Shown here piece by piece: positions 1 to 8,325 of a DNA stretch of 53,547 bases (the stretch's first letter is position 1; each line of letters opens with the position of its first letter). Location of the stretch: positions 1-53,547 of the forward strand of contig CAINMU010000139.1 in NCBI GenBank assembly GCA_903850885.1, read 5' to 3'. This DNA is from an uncultured Opitutia bacterium (GTDB lineage Bacteria > Verrucomicrobiota > Verrucomicrobiia > Opitutales > UBA953). Made by a program: the position numbers and the translations under genes. The notes under the pieces are model-generated. The model saw only the letters and a list, made by a program, of their open reading frames with translations, ran no database searches and was not told the DNA's origin.

Positions 1-345
1 CACGAATTGAAGCTCATCGTCGACCTCATGGTCGAAGCTGGTATCTCCGGCATGCGTTTCTCGATTTCAGAGACCGCTAAATACGGAGACATCACCCGCG
101 GTCCTCGCGTGATCAACAGCTCATCCCGCAAGGCGATGCGCGAGATCCTCAAGGAAATCCAATCTGGAAAGTTCACCGCCCAGTGGGTCAAGGAATACAA
201 GAGCGGCCTGAAGAATTACAATAAGTTGCTCAAGCAGGGCGAGAACCACCCGATCGAAAAGACCGGCCAGCGTCTCCGCTCCCTCATGCCTTGGGTCCAG
301 AAGCGGAACATCAAGGGTGCACAGGCCGAGTACACGACCAAATAA
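1..345 (+). CDS. ilvC: Ketol-acid reductoisomerase, C-terminal part (5' end outside window)
   Basis: Last 114 residues of acetohydroxyacid isomeroreductase, the NADPH- and Mg-dependent second step of branched-chain amino-acid synthesis in the cytoplasm. The reading frame is open from base 1 and begins HELKLIVDLMVEAG, the start of the knotted all-helical C-terminal domain of class I enzymes. The Glu in HELK matches a metal-binding Glu of the family, and the SISETAKYGD stretch holds the substrate-binding Ser. The NADPH domain lies upstream of the window. A strong terminator follows within 50 bases, so this is the last gene of its unit. Identification is secure; only the missing 5' part is unknown. 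Confidence 0.95.
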   Translation, partial: HELKLIVDLMVEAGISGMRFSISETAKYGDITRGPRVINSSSRKAMREILKEIQSGKFTAQWVKEYKSGLKNYNKLLKQGENHPIEKTGQRLRSLMPWVQKRNIKGAQAEYTTK

Positions 346-366
346 GCCGATTCCATCGACTTACGT

Positions 367-395
367 AAAAAGGCCGACGCAAGTCGGCCTTTTTT
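367..395 (+). terminator. Intrinsic terminator after ilvC
   Basis: A perfect 8-bp stem AGGCCGAC / GTCGGCCT (371-378 and 383-390) with a GCAA tetraloop is followed by a T run (391-395) and preceded by an A run. It sits about 25 bases after the ilvC stop and separates ilvC from the next gene. Confidence 0.92.
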
Positions 396-437
396 GTATT
401 TGTGCATTACACCATTCGCCTCCCATCTCAGCTTCGA

Positions 438-1217
438 ATGGCAAAAACTTTATTATTAATCGGTCATCCCGGACATGAAATCCGCTGTCATGGGTGGATG
501 AGCCGAGCCAAACCCCAAGTCCAAGTCCTGACTACGGGCGGGGGAGCTTCAAAGACCGGCCGGCTCGCGAGCACGAAGAAAATCGTCGAACAAGCCGGGG
601 CAAAATACGGCGAGGAGCTGCTGACTTTTTCCGATCACGAAGTGTATGGTTTCATGTTGAATCAGACAGTCCAACCCCTGATTGAATGGACCGAAGGCGT
701 CACTCAGATCATCCTCAAGGAACGCCCCACAATCTTACTGACCGACATGGTCGAAGGCTATAACTCCAGCCACGACCTGGTGGCTTACCTCACGTCGATC
801 GCAGTCGAACGCGCGGCGACACTCGGATGGCATATCCCTCAGGTCTTCTGCCAACCCCTGACCGGAGCGTCCGACATGGCGTGGGGAGGCAAGCTTGCGC
901 CCGTCATTACCTTGGAATTAACCCTTGAAGAGTTTGATCAAAAACTGTCCGCAGCGCGCGGTTACCCGGAACTCGCCGAAGAAGTAGAAAACGCCTTGAA
1001 GGAAAATTCGGCGGTAAGTTTCAAAAAGGAGTGCCTTTATACGACCGTCAAAGGCGCAAGCATCCTGACATCGTTACCGGAGCCCAAACCTTTCTACGAA
1101 ACTTTCGGAGAACTTCAGGTCAGTCGCGGAAAATTCAAGGACGTCATCCGTCATGCCCAGCACCTGGTTCCGCTCGTGAAGACAATCCGTGCGGCTGCAG
1201 GCCTCTCCGTCGCGTGA
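438..1217 (+). CDS. PIG-L/LmbE-like deacetylase-fold protein with altered metal motif
   Basis: 259 residues. The N-terminus (MAKTLLLIGHPGHE) and the middle segment ending GYNSSHDLV resemble PIG-L/LmbE zinc-dependent N-acetylglucosamine deacetylases, whose hallmark motifs are HPDDE and a later H-x-x-H or YNPxHD segment. Here the usual DD pair reads GH (HPGHE), so the catalytic-base Asp and one zinc ligand of typical members are replaced. The protein may be a diverged deacetylase or may have lost that activity. I chose ATG 438 because the fold begins there; an upstream in-frame start at 402 would add 12 unlikely residues next to the terminator. The stop overlaps the next gene, a glycosyltransferase, which suggests a shared role in modifying a sugar. 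The family call is moderately sure; the activity is not known. Confidence 0.6.
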   Translation: MAKTLLLIGHPGHEIRCHGWMSRAKPQVQVLTTGGGASKTGRLASTKKIVEQAGAKYGEELLTFSDHEVYGFMLNQTVQPLIEWTEGVTQIILKERPTILLTDMVEGYNSSHDLVAYLTSIAVERAATLGWHIPQVFCQPLTGASDMAWGGKLAPVITLELTLEEFDQKLSAARGYPELAEEVENALKENSAVSFKKECLYTTVKGASILTSLPEPKPFYETFGELQVSRGKFKDVIRHAQHLVPLVKTIRAAAGLSVA

Positions 1218-2275
1218 GGGTGCTTATCGCCAACGGTTGGCTCGGCGGGCGAAGCGGAAGCGAAGTCCATACCAAGGACCTGGCATTGGCGCTTCAACAC
1301 CGCGGGCATCAATGTGCGGTCTACGTCGGCTACCTCCGGGAGGACGATGACGTAAGATCCCTCCGCTCCGCTGGGGTCATCGTCACGGATGATCTTAAGG
1401 AAATGCATTGGGTCCCGGAAGTGATCCACGGACATCATGTGCGTGAAACTGTCCAAGCCTGTCAGGCATTTCCACGGACGCCTGCCATCCAGGTATGCCA
1501 TGATGCCACCCACGAACGTGACCGCGCCGCGAAACGGTCTTGCGTTCAACAGTGGGGGGCGGTCGATGGTTTCTGCCAAGAACGGTTCGTGCGTGAAACC
1601 AGCCTAGATCCGGCCGAGATACCCGTGATCTTCAATCCGGTTGATCTAGACTTCATCCCCGCACGACCAGTGCCACCCCCCTCACGTCCACGTCGGGCCG
1701 CCTTATTTTTCAGTTCAATTCATACTCCGCAGCTGGCCGAACCCATCGTCAACGCCTGCGCCCGCTTCGGCATAAGTCTTGATATCATCGGCCCAGGTAC
1801 GCCGGGCTTCGTGACCAATCCTGGTGCGAAGTTGCCTGATTACGATCTGGTATTCGGCAAAGCCCGGTGCGCGATCGAAGCCATGGCCAGCGGAGCCCAT
1901 GTCATCCTCTGCGCTCCGGAGGGCATCGGACCACGCATCACGCTGGATAACTTCCAGGTATTGCGGCATCGAAATTTCGGGCGGAGCCTCCTCGACACGC
2001 CCCTCAGCCAAGCAGAAATCGAAGTGCGAATCGGCGAGCTTGAATCATCTAATACGGTAGCCTTGACCAAACTTATCCGTCAGCAAAATAGCACAGAAGC
2101 CCTAGCCTTATTAGTCGAAGAAATTCACCTGAAGCTCGCCAAGATAGCCGTGAGGCGTAATTCGCTGACCTTATGGCCTTACTATGCTTTCCTGAGGCTT
2201 AGTTCATATTTAGCTGCCAAAACCGAGAGGGCCAAGGCAAGACAAAGGCGCCGACAAAGTGACGCGGTTGAGTGA
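1214..2275 (+). CDS. GT4-like glycosyltransferase
   Basis: 353 residues read from GTG 1214, which overlaps the stop of the PIG-L-like gene by four bases (GTGA) and so is probably translated by coupling. The start VRVLIANGWLGGRSGSEVHTKDLALALQHRGH is the classic N-terminal Rossmann unit of GT-B glycosyltransferases, with a Gly-rich loop and SE before the first helix. The segment YDLVFGKARCAIEAMASGAHVI corresponds to the donor-nucleotide binding E-x7-E region of GT4 enzymes. The donor and acceptor cannot be told from sequence. The C-terminal tail is basic and Arg-rich. The pairing with a deacetylase-like gene resembles glycan or thiol-glycoside pathways, but no other pathway gene is nearby. Confidence 0.75.
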   Translation: MRVLIANGWLGGRSGSEVHTKDLALALQHRGHQCAVYVGYLREDDDVRSLRSAGVIVTDDLKEMHWVPEVIHGHHVRETVQACQAFPRTPAIQVCHDATHERDRAAKRSCVQQWGAVDGFCQERFVRETSLDPAEIPVIFNPVDLDFIPARPVPPPSRPRRAALFFSSIHTPQLAEPIVNACARFGISLDIIGPGTPGFVTNPGAKLPDYDLVFGKARCAIEAMASGAHVILCAPEGIGPRITLDNFQVLRHRNFGRSLLDTPLSQAEIEVRIGELESSNTVALTKLIRQQNSTEALALLVEEIHLKLAKIAVRRNSLTLWPYYAFLRLSSYLAAKTERAKARQRRRQSDAVE

Positions 2276-2277
2276 GA

Positions 2278-3939
2278 TTACTTCGCCACCGGCGCCTTAC
2301 CCTGGGGGCTGGCGGTCAGGAATTCCGCGCGACTAATGAAGCCATCGCCGTCGGCATCGCGACGCGCGAACCACTCAGAGGCGTCAGCGGCGGAACGACT
2401 GACCGAAAATTCGGCACGCGAGAGCTTACCGTCTTCGTCGGTATCGAGTTTCTTGAAGAGCGGTGAGCGCTCGGCGGAGACATCAGCCTTCGCCTTACCC
2501 TTCCCCTTCTTCGCAGGCTTGTCGTCGCCAGGAATGGCTGGGAGGGGCAAGTAGTCGAAGTCGATGATCATCTTCTTGGCCATCTCGAGGCGTAGCGCGC
2601 GTTCCGCTTCGGCGACCTCGGCTTTACCACTGAGGTTATTCAGCTCAGCGGGATCATTCTCCAAGTCATAAAATTCGTAGACTGGACGAGGCGTCGAGAA
2701 ATACGTCGCACTCATCCCCTTGGCCATGGCACCTTCGGCATTTAGGCTTTGCATAGATTTCCAAGCTGAGCCGCCGGCGCTGTCGACAGGCGAATAGGGT
2801 ATCCATGGGGTACAGTTGTAGATCGCCTTATACCGGTCACTCCGGACCGCACGGGAGAGGTCGTAGCCACCGCTATTCATAGCGACTTGTACGGGAGCAC
2901 TGCCGTGGGGGCCACGCTCCGTAAAAACGTAGTCCCGCGTCTTGGGAGCCGTGCCTTTGAGAATCGGCAAAAAACTGACGCCGGTCATGCCTTTGGCCGA
3001 CTTGAGACCAGCGGCATCCAGCACCGTCGGCCCAACGTCTTCCCCACTGAGTAAAGACGAGGAATCGCCACCGGGTGCGACGACGCCAGGCCAGCGCACC
3101 ACGCAGGGCACATTGCAGCCAGGGTCATAAAGCGAGCCCTTACCATGCGGTAATGCCTGACCATTATCGCCGGCGAAAATCACGAGGGTGTCCTTGGCCA
3201 AGCCAAGTTTATCCAGCACCGCTAACACCTTGCCTGTCGTCTCGTCGACGCGATTCACCTCACCGCAATAGTCGGCATATTGCTCCCGTACGCCCGGCAG
3301 ATCAGGCACATGGGCTGGCAATTTGAGAGTGGCTGGATCCGGACGATAGGACGCGGGCGCGGTCCAAGGGTGGTGAGGGTCGCTGAAATTCACCCAGAGA
3401 CAGAAAGGCTTATCCTTCGGACGCCCTTCGAGAAAAGCTGTGGCCTGCTCCACCGCGACTGGATCAGGGCCCGTCTGTACCACGTCGAAACGATCCTTGA
3501 AGGTCTTGAAGCCGCCCGCTTCGAGGAATTTCCCGAGTTCATCGTCACCCTTCGCCGAGCCATCAAGGTGATAGATCCGGCCGACGACGCCGACGTAATA
3601 GCCCGCCTCCTTCTTCAGAACTTCAGGGAACGTGATCACGTCGCGCGGCAACGGCGAAGAGAAGCGCGTGATGCGGGCGGCCACAGGCGAGCGACCGCTC
3701 AGATAAGATGCCCGTGAGGGTACGCATTGCGGGGCGGCGGTAAAGAAGCGGCGAAATTTAATCCCTTCCGCCGCCAACTTATCGATACAGGGCGTGCGCA
3801 CGTTACCGTCGCCGTAGCAGCTCAAGTAAGGGTAGCTATGGTCATCGGACAGGATGAAGAGGACATTCGGCCGCTCGCTCGCACGGGCGAGGGCGCCTAA
3901 AATCATGACAAGGAATAAGGGCCAGGGGTAAGCTTTCAT
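2278..3939 (-). CDS. Secreted sulfatase with C-terminal EF-hand pair
   Basis: 553 residues. A signal peptide (about 1-20, ending ALARA) leads into a type I sulfatase: NVLFILSDDHSYP supplies the metal-binding Asp pair, and CVPSRASYLSG carries Cys72 in the C-x-P-S-R motif that is converted to formylglycine. The later GDNGQALPHGKGSLYDPG segment is also typical. It is closest in style to iduronate-2-sulfatase-like or heparan-type enzymes, but the substrate is not readable. Residues about 492-545 hold two EF-hand loops, DTDEDGKLSRAE (499-510) and DADGDGFISRAE (528-539), an uncommon addition discussed in the findings. It is convergent with the glycosyltransferase gene, two bases apart. No sulfatase-activating enzyme is seen in the window. 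Confidence 0.93.
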   Translation of the reverse strand: MKAYPWPLFLVMILGALARASERPNVLFILSDDHSYPYLSCYGDGNVRTPCIDKLAAEGIKFRRFFTAAPQCVPSRASYLSGRSPVAARITRFSSPLPRDVITFPEVLKKEAGYYVGVVGRIYHLDGSAKGDDELGKFLEAGGFKTFKDRFDVVQTGPDPVAVEQATAFLEGRPKDKPFCLWVNFSDPHHPWTAPASYRPDPATLKLPAHVPDLPGVREQYADYCGEVNRVDETTGKVLAVLDKLGLAKDTLVIFAGDNGQALPHGKGSLYDPGCNVPCVVRWPGVVAPGGDSSSLLSGEDVGPTVLDAAGLKSAKGMTGVSFLPILKGTAPKTRDYVFTERGPHGSAPVQVAMNSGGYDLSRAVRSDRYKAIYNCTPWIPYSPVDSAGGSAWKSMQSLNAEGAMAKGMSATYFSTPRPVYEFYDLENDPAELNNLSGKAEVAEAERALRLEMAKKMIIDFDYLPLPAIPGDDKPAKKGKGKAKADVSAERSPLFKKLDTDEDGKLSRAEFSVSRSAADASEWFARRDADGDGFISRAEFLTASPQGKAPVAK

Positions 3940-3980
3940 ACCTAAGGCTTAGTCTTTAATCTCAAATCATCAACATTCTT

Positions 3981-4008
3981 AGAAATCCGGACGGGCTGAC
4001 CGATTTCT
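3981..4008. other. Inverted repeat in the sulfatase/DUF485 intergenic region
   Basis: The arms AGAAATC (3981-3987) and GATTTCT (4002-4008) flank a 14-base spacer, about midway between the divergent sulfatase start (3939) and the DUF485 start (4089). It could be an operator or a 5'-UTR hairpin. It is short and may be chance. I see no clear -35/-10 pair for either gene in this 149-base gap. Confidence 0.3.
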
Positions 4009-4088
4009 GATTATTTTGTAAAAAACTTACCTCCCCGGCGGCTAGGGATTGCAGTCTGGCGATAATTGCACGGACTACTGCCACCCCC

Positions 4089-4403
4089 ATGAGAGAGACC
4101 ACCTCCAACCCTGATGCCATCCATTCGGATGCCTTTTTGGCGCGCCTGATGCGCGACCAACTCAAACTCTCTATCGCGTGCGCGCTGTGCTTCATCGTGG
4201 CGCTCGTCGCGCTACCGTTGCTGAATTACTTTCAGCCGGCGTTCATGGCGCAGCGGGTGTTTGGCTTCACGCTCTCGTGGTTGATCCTCGGCGTGCTCTT
4301 CTTCCCGTTCGTATGGATTATTTCCTTCATCTTCATTAAGCGCTCCATCGCTCTTGAAGTCGCCGAAGCCCAAGCCGCCACCAAGGATGGCGCCAAACGC
4401 TGA
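4089..4403 (+). CDS. DUF485 small membrane protein, partner of the SSS symporter
   Basis: 104 residues with two hydrophobic segments (about 33-53 and 65-87). The pattern F..L..RDQLKLSIACALCF at the start and a short charged tail fit the DUF485 (YjcH-like) family, which is almost always encoded directly before acetate-type sodium symporters (actP). The next gene begins two bases after its stop and is exactly such a symporter. The role is not settled for the family; it is thought to help the permease. Confidence 0.8.
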   Translation: MRETTSNPDAIHSDAFLARLMRDQLKLSIACALCFIVALVALPLLNYFQPAFMAQRVFGFTLSWLILGVLFFPFVWIISFIFIKRSIALEVAEAQAATKDGAKR

Positions 4404-4405
4404 AC

Positions 4406-6256
4406 ATGAGCCTACCGCTTGCTTCCCTCTTTCTTGCCGAACTCGGCAAGGTCGATCCGTGGATCGCCATCTGCTCGCTCGCGACGGTCTTCGTGACGGT
4501 CGGGATGGGTTTCTGGTCCGCTGGAAAATCTAAAAATGCCGGCGACTTCTTCGTCGCGGGTCGTTCGGTCTCGGTCGGCTGGAATGCTTCGGCGATTTCG
4601 GGCGAATACCTTTCCGCCGCTTCTTTCATGGGCGTCGCTGGCATGGTGATGGCGACGGGCTACGATGCGCTCTGGTATCCCGTGTGCTATGCGTGCGGCT
4701 ATTTATTCTTATTACTCTTTATCGCGGGGCCGCTGCGTCGCTTTGGAGCTTACACCATTCCAGACTTCGCCGAAGGCCGTTACGACTCCCCGCTCTTCCG
4801 CAAGATCGCCGTCTGCTTCGTGCTCTTCATCGGCTTCTTTTACACGATGCCCCAGATGAAAGGTGCGGGCACGACCTTGGCCTATATCTTCCCTGGCCTG
4901 CCTTATTGGGCGGGAGTCGTGGTCGTCGGTGCCGTCATCACGCTCAATGTTTCCTTAGGGGGCATGAAAGGCATCACCCTCGTGCAAGCCTTCCAATACT
5001 GGCTTAAAGTCTTCGCTATCACCGTTCCCATCTTCGTCTTAGCTTCGATTGTCGGACATTACGAAGATCACGTCAGCGCTAATAAGACCGCTTTTGAGAC
5101 CGTCGCTTCCACCCCGGCGAACATCGAAAGAAAGGCCCTGCCCGCCAAAGCCCCGAAAGACGAGCAGTGGATTTCTCCTTTCGGTAAGTTAACCACCAAA
5201 GCGGTCGATGCGTCGATCGCCGCGGCCCCCACGCCCGAAGCCAAAGCCGCACTCGAAGCGAACAAGAAGCCCTTTTCACTTCTTTATACCTACTCACTGA
5301 TCATCGCACTCGTCTGCGGCACCGCCGGCTTGCCACATATCCTTGTCCGCTTCTACACCAACCCGGACGGCGTTGCGGCCAAACGCACGACGATGTGGGT
5401 GATGATTCTCATCGGTGTCTTCTACGTTTTCCCACCCGTGTATGGCGTCATCGGTCGCTCACTCACGCCCGAACTTTATGATGCGGTTGGCGCCAAGGGG
5501 ACGGATAAAGTCGTACTCGAACTGCCCACCCTGCTCGCGGGCAAGAATCACGCACTACTCGGCTCAGTGCTCTCTGGCATCACCTGCGCCGGCGCTTTCG
5601 CTGCGTTCATGTCGACGTTCTCGGGTCTGCTCGTCTCGATGACTGGTGCGCTTGCGCACGATGTCTACGGACGCATGCTCAAACCGGATTCGACGCCCGA
5701 ACAGCGTCTACGTGCCTTCAAATGGGCCGCCGTCATCATTGGCGCGGTTTCCATCTTGCTCGGCATGCAAGTCGAAGCGCTCGAAATCAACTTCATGGTT
5801 GGTCAGGCTTTCGCCATCGCCGCTGCCAGCTACTTCCCCTTGCTCTTCATGAGCGTCTGGTGGCGCGGTATGACGATGCCGGGGGCAGCTGCGGGCATGC
5901 TTGGCGGCGGTGTCAGCGCCCTGCTGGCGATCACGATGACTTCCATTTCCGATGTTGCCGCCGCTGGGGCGAAGAAAATTACCGATGTCGCTCAACTGGC
6001 CGCCTTCTGGCAGGACCATCCTGTGGCGAAAAGCCTCGCGGACATGTGGGTCGCCCATCCGCTCGCCCGCATCCTTTGCGAGCAACCCGCCATCTGGGCC
6101 GTCCCCCTCTCCATTACGCTCATGATCGTCGTTTCCAAAGCCACCGCGGCCAAGGTTCCTGGCGACATCCGCATGAAGATGCTCGTGTTACATGCCCCGG
6201 AAGCTTTGGGACTCAAGCAAGAGTACATCAAGGAACACGAAGGCCTCAGCCACTAA
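4406..6256 (+). CDS. Sodium:solute symporter, acetate (ActP-like) type
   Basis: 616 residues, about 13 membrane segments. The stretch SAGKSKNAGDFFVAGRSVSVGWNASAISGEYLSAASFMG is the family's N-terminal signature, and the order DUF485-symporter matches yjcH-actP of other bacteria, so uptake of acetate or another short monocarboxylate by Na+ symport is likely. It is longer than E. coli ActP (549). Part of the excess is a hydrophilic loop at about residues 220-290, rich in Ala, Lys and Pro, between two membrane spans. No acs gene is visible nearby. Substrate assignment is by family and context only. Confidence 0.85.
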   Translation: MSLPLASLFLAELGKVDPWIAICSLATVFVTVGMGFWSAGKSKNAGDFFVAGRSVSVGWNASAISGEYLSAASFMGVAGMVMATGYDALWYPVCYACGYLFLLLFIAGPLRRFGAYTIPDFAEGRYDSPLFRKIAVCFVLFIGFFYTMPQMKGAGTTLAYIFPGLPYWAGVVVVGAVITLNVSLGGMKGITLVQAFQYWLKVFAITVPIFVLASIVGHYEDHVSANKTAFETVASTPANIERKALPAKAPKDEQWISPFGKLTTKAVDASIAAAPTPEAKAALEANKKPFSLLYTYSLIIALVCGTAGLPHILVRFYTNPDGVAAKRTTMWVMILIGVFYVFPPVYGVIGRSLTPELYDAVGAKGTDKVVLELPTLLAGKNHALLGSVLSGITCAGAFAAFMSTFSGLLVSMTGALAHDVYGRMLKPDSTPEQRLRAFKWAAVIIGAVSILLGMQVEALEINFMVGQAFAIAAASYFPLLFMSVWWRGMTMPGAAAGMLGGGVSALLAITMTSISDVAAAGAKKITDVAQLAAFWQDHPVAKSLADMWVAHPLARILCEQPAIWAVPLSITLMIVVSKATAAKVPGDIRMKMLVLHAPEALGLKQEYIKEHEGLSH

Positions 6257-6333
6257 GCTGACTGGTGGGTTAATTTCGCCGCACCATTCACTTGAAACTT
6301 GGAAGTCCGCCGTGAGGCGTCTTTGTTGGGGTC

Positions 6334-6681
6334 GTGCAAACGGATCCTAACGAAGACGACCTCAAGGGCTACCGAGTCGTGCAGGCGCTTTCGCTTTTCA
6401 TCGCGGGGGGAGCGCTCTACGCGGCCTTCCTCATGACTCGCAAAGGCGGGGCGGTTTATCTTGGGATGGAAATCGACCCTTTTGAGCGTGATGCCATGGT
6501 GGGCGCCTTCGTCGGAATACCTACAGCTATTTGTGGCGCCACGATCGCGTATTTAGCCGCTTATGAACGCCGCTGGGGATTCGTGCGAGGCCTCGCGACC
6601 TTGATTTTCGCCGGTAACCTCCTCATCCCTTTGACCTGGGGTGTCCTATGGCTTATGAAATCAGGCCTCTTCTCGAGCTAA
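6334..6681 (+). CDS. Small membrane protein of unknown function, before hemC
   Basis: 115 residues, read from GTG 6334, the only sensible start in frame. It has three hydrophobic segments (about 15-35, 50-75 and 82-108) and a short acidic N-terminus (PNEDDLKGY). I do not recognise a family. Its stop is one base before the hemC ATG, so it is probably cotranscribed and coupled with hemC-hemD-trpF. Nothing in it suggests a haem-binding site. Confidence 0.65.
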   Translation: MQTDPNEDDLKGYRVVQALSLFIAGGALYAAFLMTRKGGAVYLGMEIDPFERDAMVGAFVGIPTAICGATIAYLAAYERRWGFVRGLATLIFAGNLLIPLTWGVLWLMKSGLFSS

Positions 6682-6682
6682 G

Positions 6683-7543
6683 ATGTCCCAGCCCATCGTC
6701 ATCGTCACTCGCGGCAGCCCGCTGGCGCAACAGCAAGCCCATGATGCGGCGGCACGGATTGAACAGGCGCTGCAACGCCCGACGGAAATTCGGATCCTGA
6801 CGACGACCGGAGATCGGCAAGCCAATTGGTCGCTGGAGAAACAAGGGGGCAAGGGTCTCTTCACCGCCGAACTTGAGCAGGCTTTATTACGAGGCGAAGC
6901 CGACGTGGCCGTCCACAGCTCCAAAGATCTCCCGACCGAGATGCCGGCTGGACTGGCAATCGCAACCTGCCTGACCCGTCAGGACGCCCGCGATGTACTC
7001 GTCCGCCGCACCGACATTGCAGAGCCTAAGTTGATCGCCACCGGAAGTCCGCGCCGCCGGGCGCAGGGAGCCTTGAAATTTCCCCAAGCCCAATGGACGG
7101 AATTGCGCGGCAACGTGGACACGCGCCTTAAAAAACTGGTCAACGGCGATGCAGAAGCTTCGTACCTTGCGGCTTCCGGCCTGAATCGTCTCGGAATTAA
7201 AAACTGGGAGGGTCTCGTTTTTGAACCCGTCAACATTGTTCAAATGGTACCCGCCGCAGGCCAAGGAGCGGTCGCGATTCAGACCCGCTCCGCTGATACC
7301 GCGCTCTACCTGGCCGCAGGTTGCGCAACGACGACCTTTTCCGTCTTTGTCGAAAGACTTTTCTTGGCGAAACTCGGCGAAGGCTGCCACACCGCGTTCG
7401 CTTGTCACCACTCCGCCGGAAGGATTCACCTGTTCCGGAGCGACTTTGGTCGTCACGAGATGGATTTTCCCGCGACCGACCTGATGGCCGCCTCTCAACT
7501 CGCCGACCGCATCCTGCAACACCTCCTGCCCCGTCAATCATGA
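6683..7543 (+). CDS. hemC: Hydroxymethylbilane synthase (porphobilinogen deaminase)
   Basis: 286 residues. It joins four porphobilinogens into hydroxymethylbilane, the third common step of haem and corrinoid synthesis, in the cytoplasm. Visible motifs: TRGSPLAQ at the start, VHSSKDLPT with the catalytic Asp, GSPRRRAQ and RGNVDTRLKKL for cofactor and substrate binding, and Cys235 in GEGCHTAF, which anchors the dipyrromethane cofactor (Cys242 in E. coli). It is about 25 residues shorter than the E. coli enzyme, mainly at the C-terminus. The stop overlaps hemD by four bases. Confidence 0.95.
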   Translation: MSQPIVIVTRGSPLAQQQAHDAAARIEQALQRPTEIRILTTTGDRQANWSLEKQGGKGLFTAELEQALLRGEADVAVHSSKDLPTEMPAGLAIATCLTRQDARDVLVRRTDIAEPKLIATGSPRRRAQGALKFPQAQWTELRGNVDTRLKKLVNGDAEASYLAASGLNRLGIKNWEGLVFEPVNIVQMVPAAGQGAVAIQTRSADTALYLAAGCATTTFSVFVERLFLAKLGEGCHTAFACHHSAGRIHLFRSDFGRHEMDFPATDLMAASQLADRILQHLLPRQS

Positions 7544-8325
7544 GCAAACTTCCTTTACGCGATCGACTTGTCGTCCTCACCCGCCCGGAAGGTCGCGGGG
7601 GCGATTGGAAAGAATTGCTCGTCGACGCCGGGGCCGCGGTCTCCGAACTACCCTTGATCGAAATCAGCTTCGAGCCGGACGACACCGTACTGAGCGAGGT
7701 CCTCGATGCCATGGGCGAATACGATTGGATCATCTTCACCAGCCCCAACGGAGTCCGCGGTTTTTTTGACCGTTTCTTTGAACGCTTTTCCGACATCCGT
7801 TCCGTCGGGGGCGTGCGCTTCGCTTGCGTCGGCCCTTCGACTGAAAAGGCCTTACGCGGCTATCATTTAGATTCGGACCTGACGGCCGCCAAACCGGACG
7901 CCCTTTCGCTCGGACAAGAACTCATGACCAAGTTCGACGTCGAGAATCAGAAAATCCTGCTCGTCACTGGAAATCTTAATTCACCCGAACTTTCGCGGCT
8001 TCTGATGGAGGGCGCCCTGGCCATCGTCGACGTCATTAAAGTCTATGCGACCGAAGAAAAATCTGTCGCGGAAACGCCCGAAGCGGCCGAATTCCGACGC
8101 CATGGCGCCGATGCGATTGTCTTCGCCAGCCCTTCGGCCGTGGAATCATTCCTACACCAGGCGGCTTCCCTGCGCCCTGACGTGGGAGCGCGGCAGCCCA
8201 AGGCCATCGCTGTCGGGCCGACAACCGCCGACGCCCTTCGGAAAGCTGGCGTGCCCTTGGCCGGCATGGCTGCAGCCCCCACCGCCAAAGCCATCCGCGA
8301 TGCCGTGATCGCGGCCCTGACATGA
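7540..8325 (+). CDS. hemD: Uroporphyrinogen-III synthase
   Basis: 261 residues, starting at ATG 7540 in an ATGA overlap with hemC; the longer open frame upstream lies inside hemC and is not used. It cyclises hydroxymethylbilane with inversion of ring D. HemD proteins are poorly conserved, but the two-lobed pattern is clear: VVLTRPEG at the start, WIIFTSPNGVRGFF with the Thr-Ser-Asn typical of the first lobe, VGPSTEKAL in the linker, and IVFASPSAVESFL then AIAVGPTTADALRKAG in the second lobe. Placement directly after hemC confirms it. Confidence 0.93.
   Translation: MSKLPLRDRLVVLTRPEGRGGDWKELLVDAGAAVSELPLIEISFEPDDTVLSEVLDAMGEYDWIIFTSPNGVRGFFDRFFERFSDIRSVGGVRFACVGPSTEKALRGYHLDSDLTAAKPDALSLGQELMTKFDVENQKILLVTGNLNSPELSRLLMEGALAIVDVIKVYATEEKSVAETPEAAEFRRHGADAIVFASPSAVESFLHQAASLRPDVGARQPKAIAVGPTTADALRKAGVPLAGMAAAPTAKAIRDAVIAALT

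Noticed and set aside
6257..6333. CGCC-GTGA-GGCG hairpin as a terminator after the symporter gene
   Set aside because: The stem is only four base pairs and the T run is broken, so it is too weak to call.
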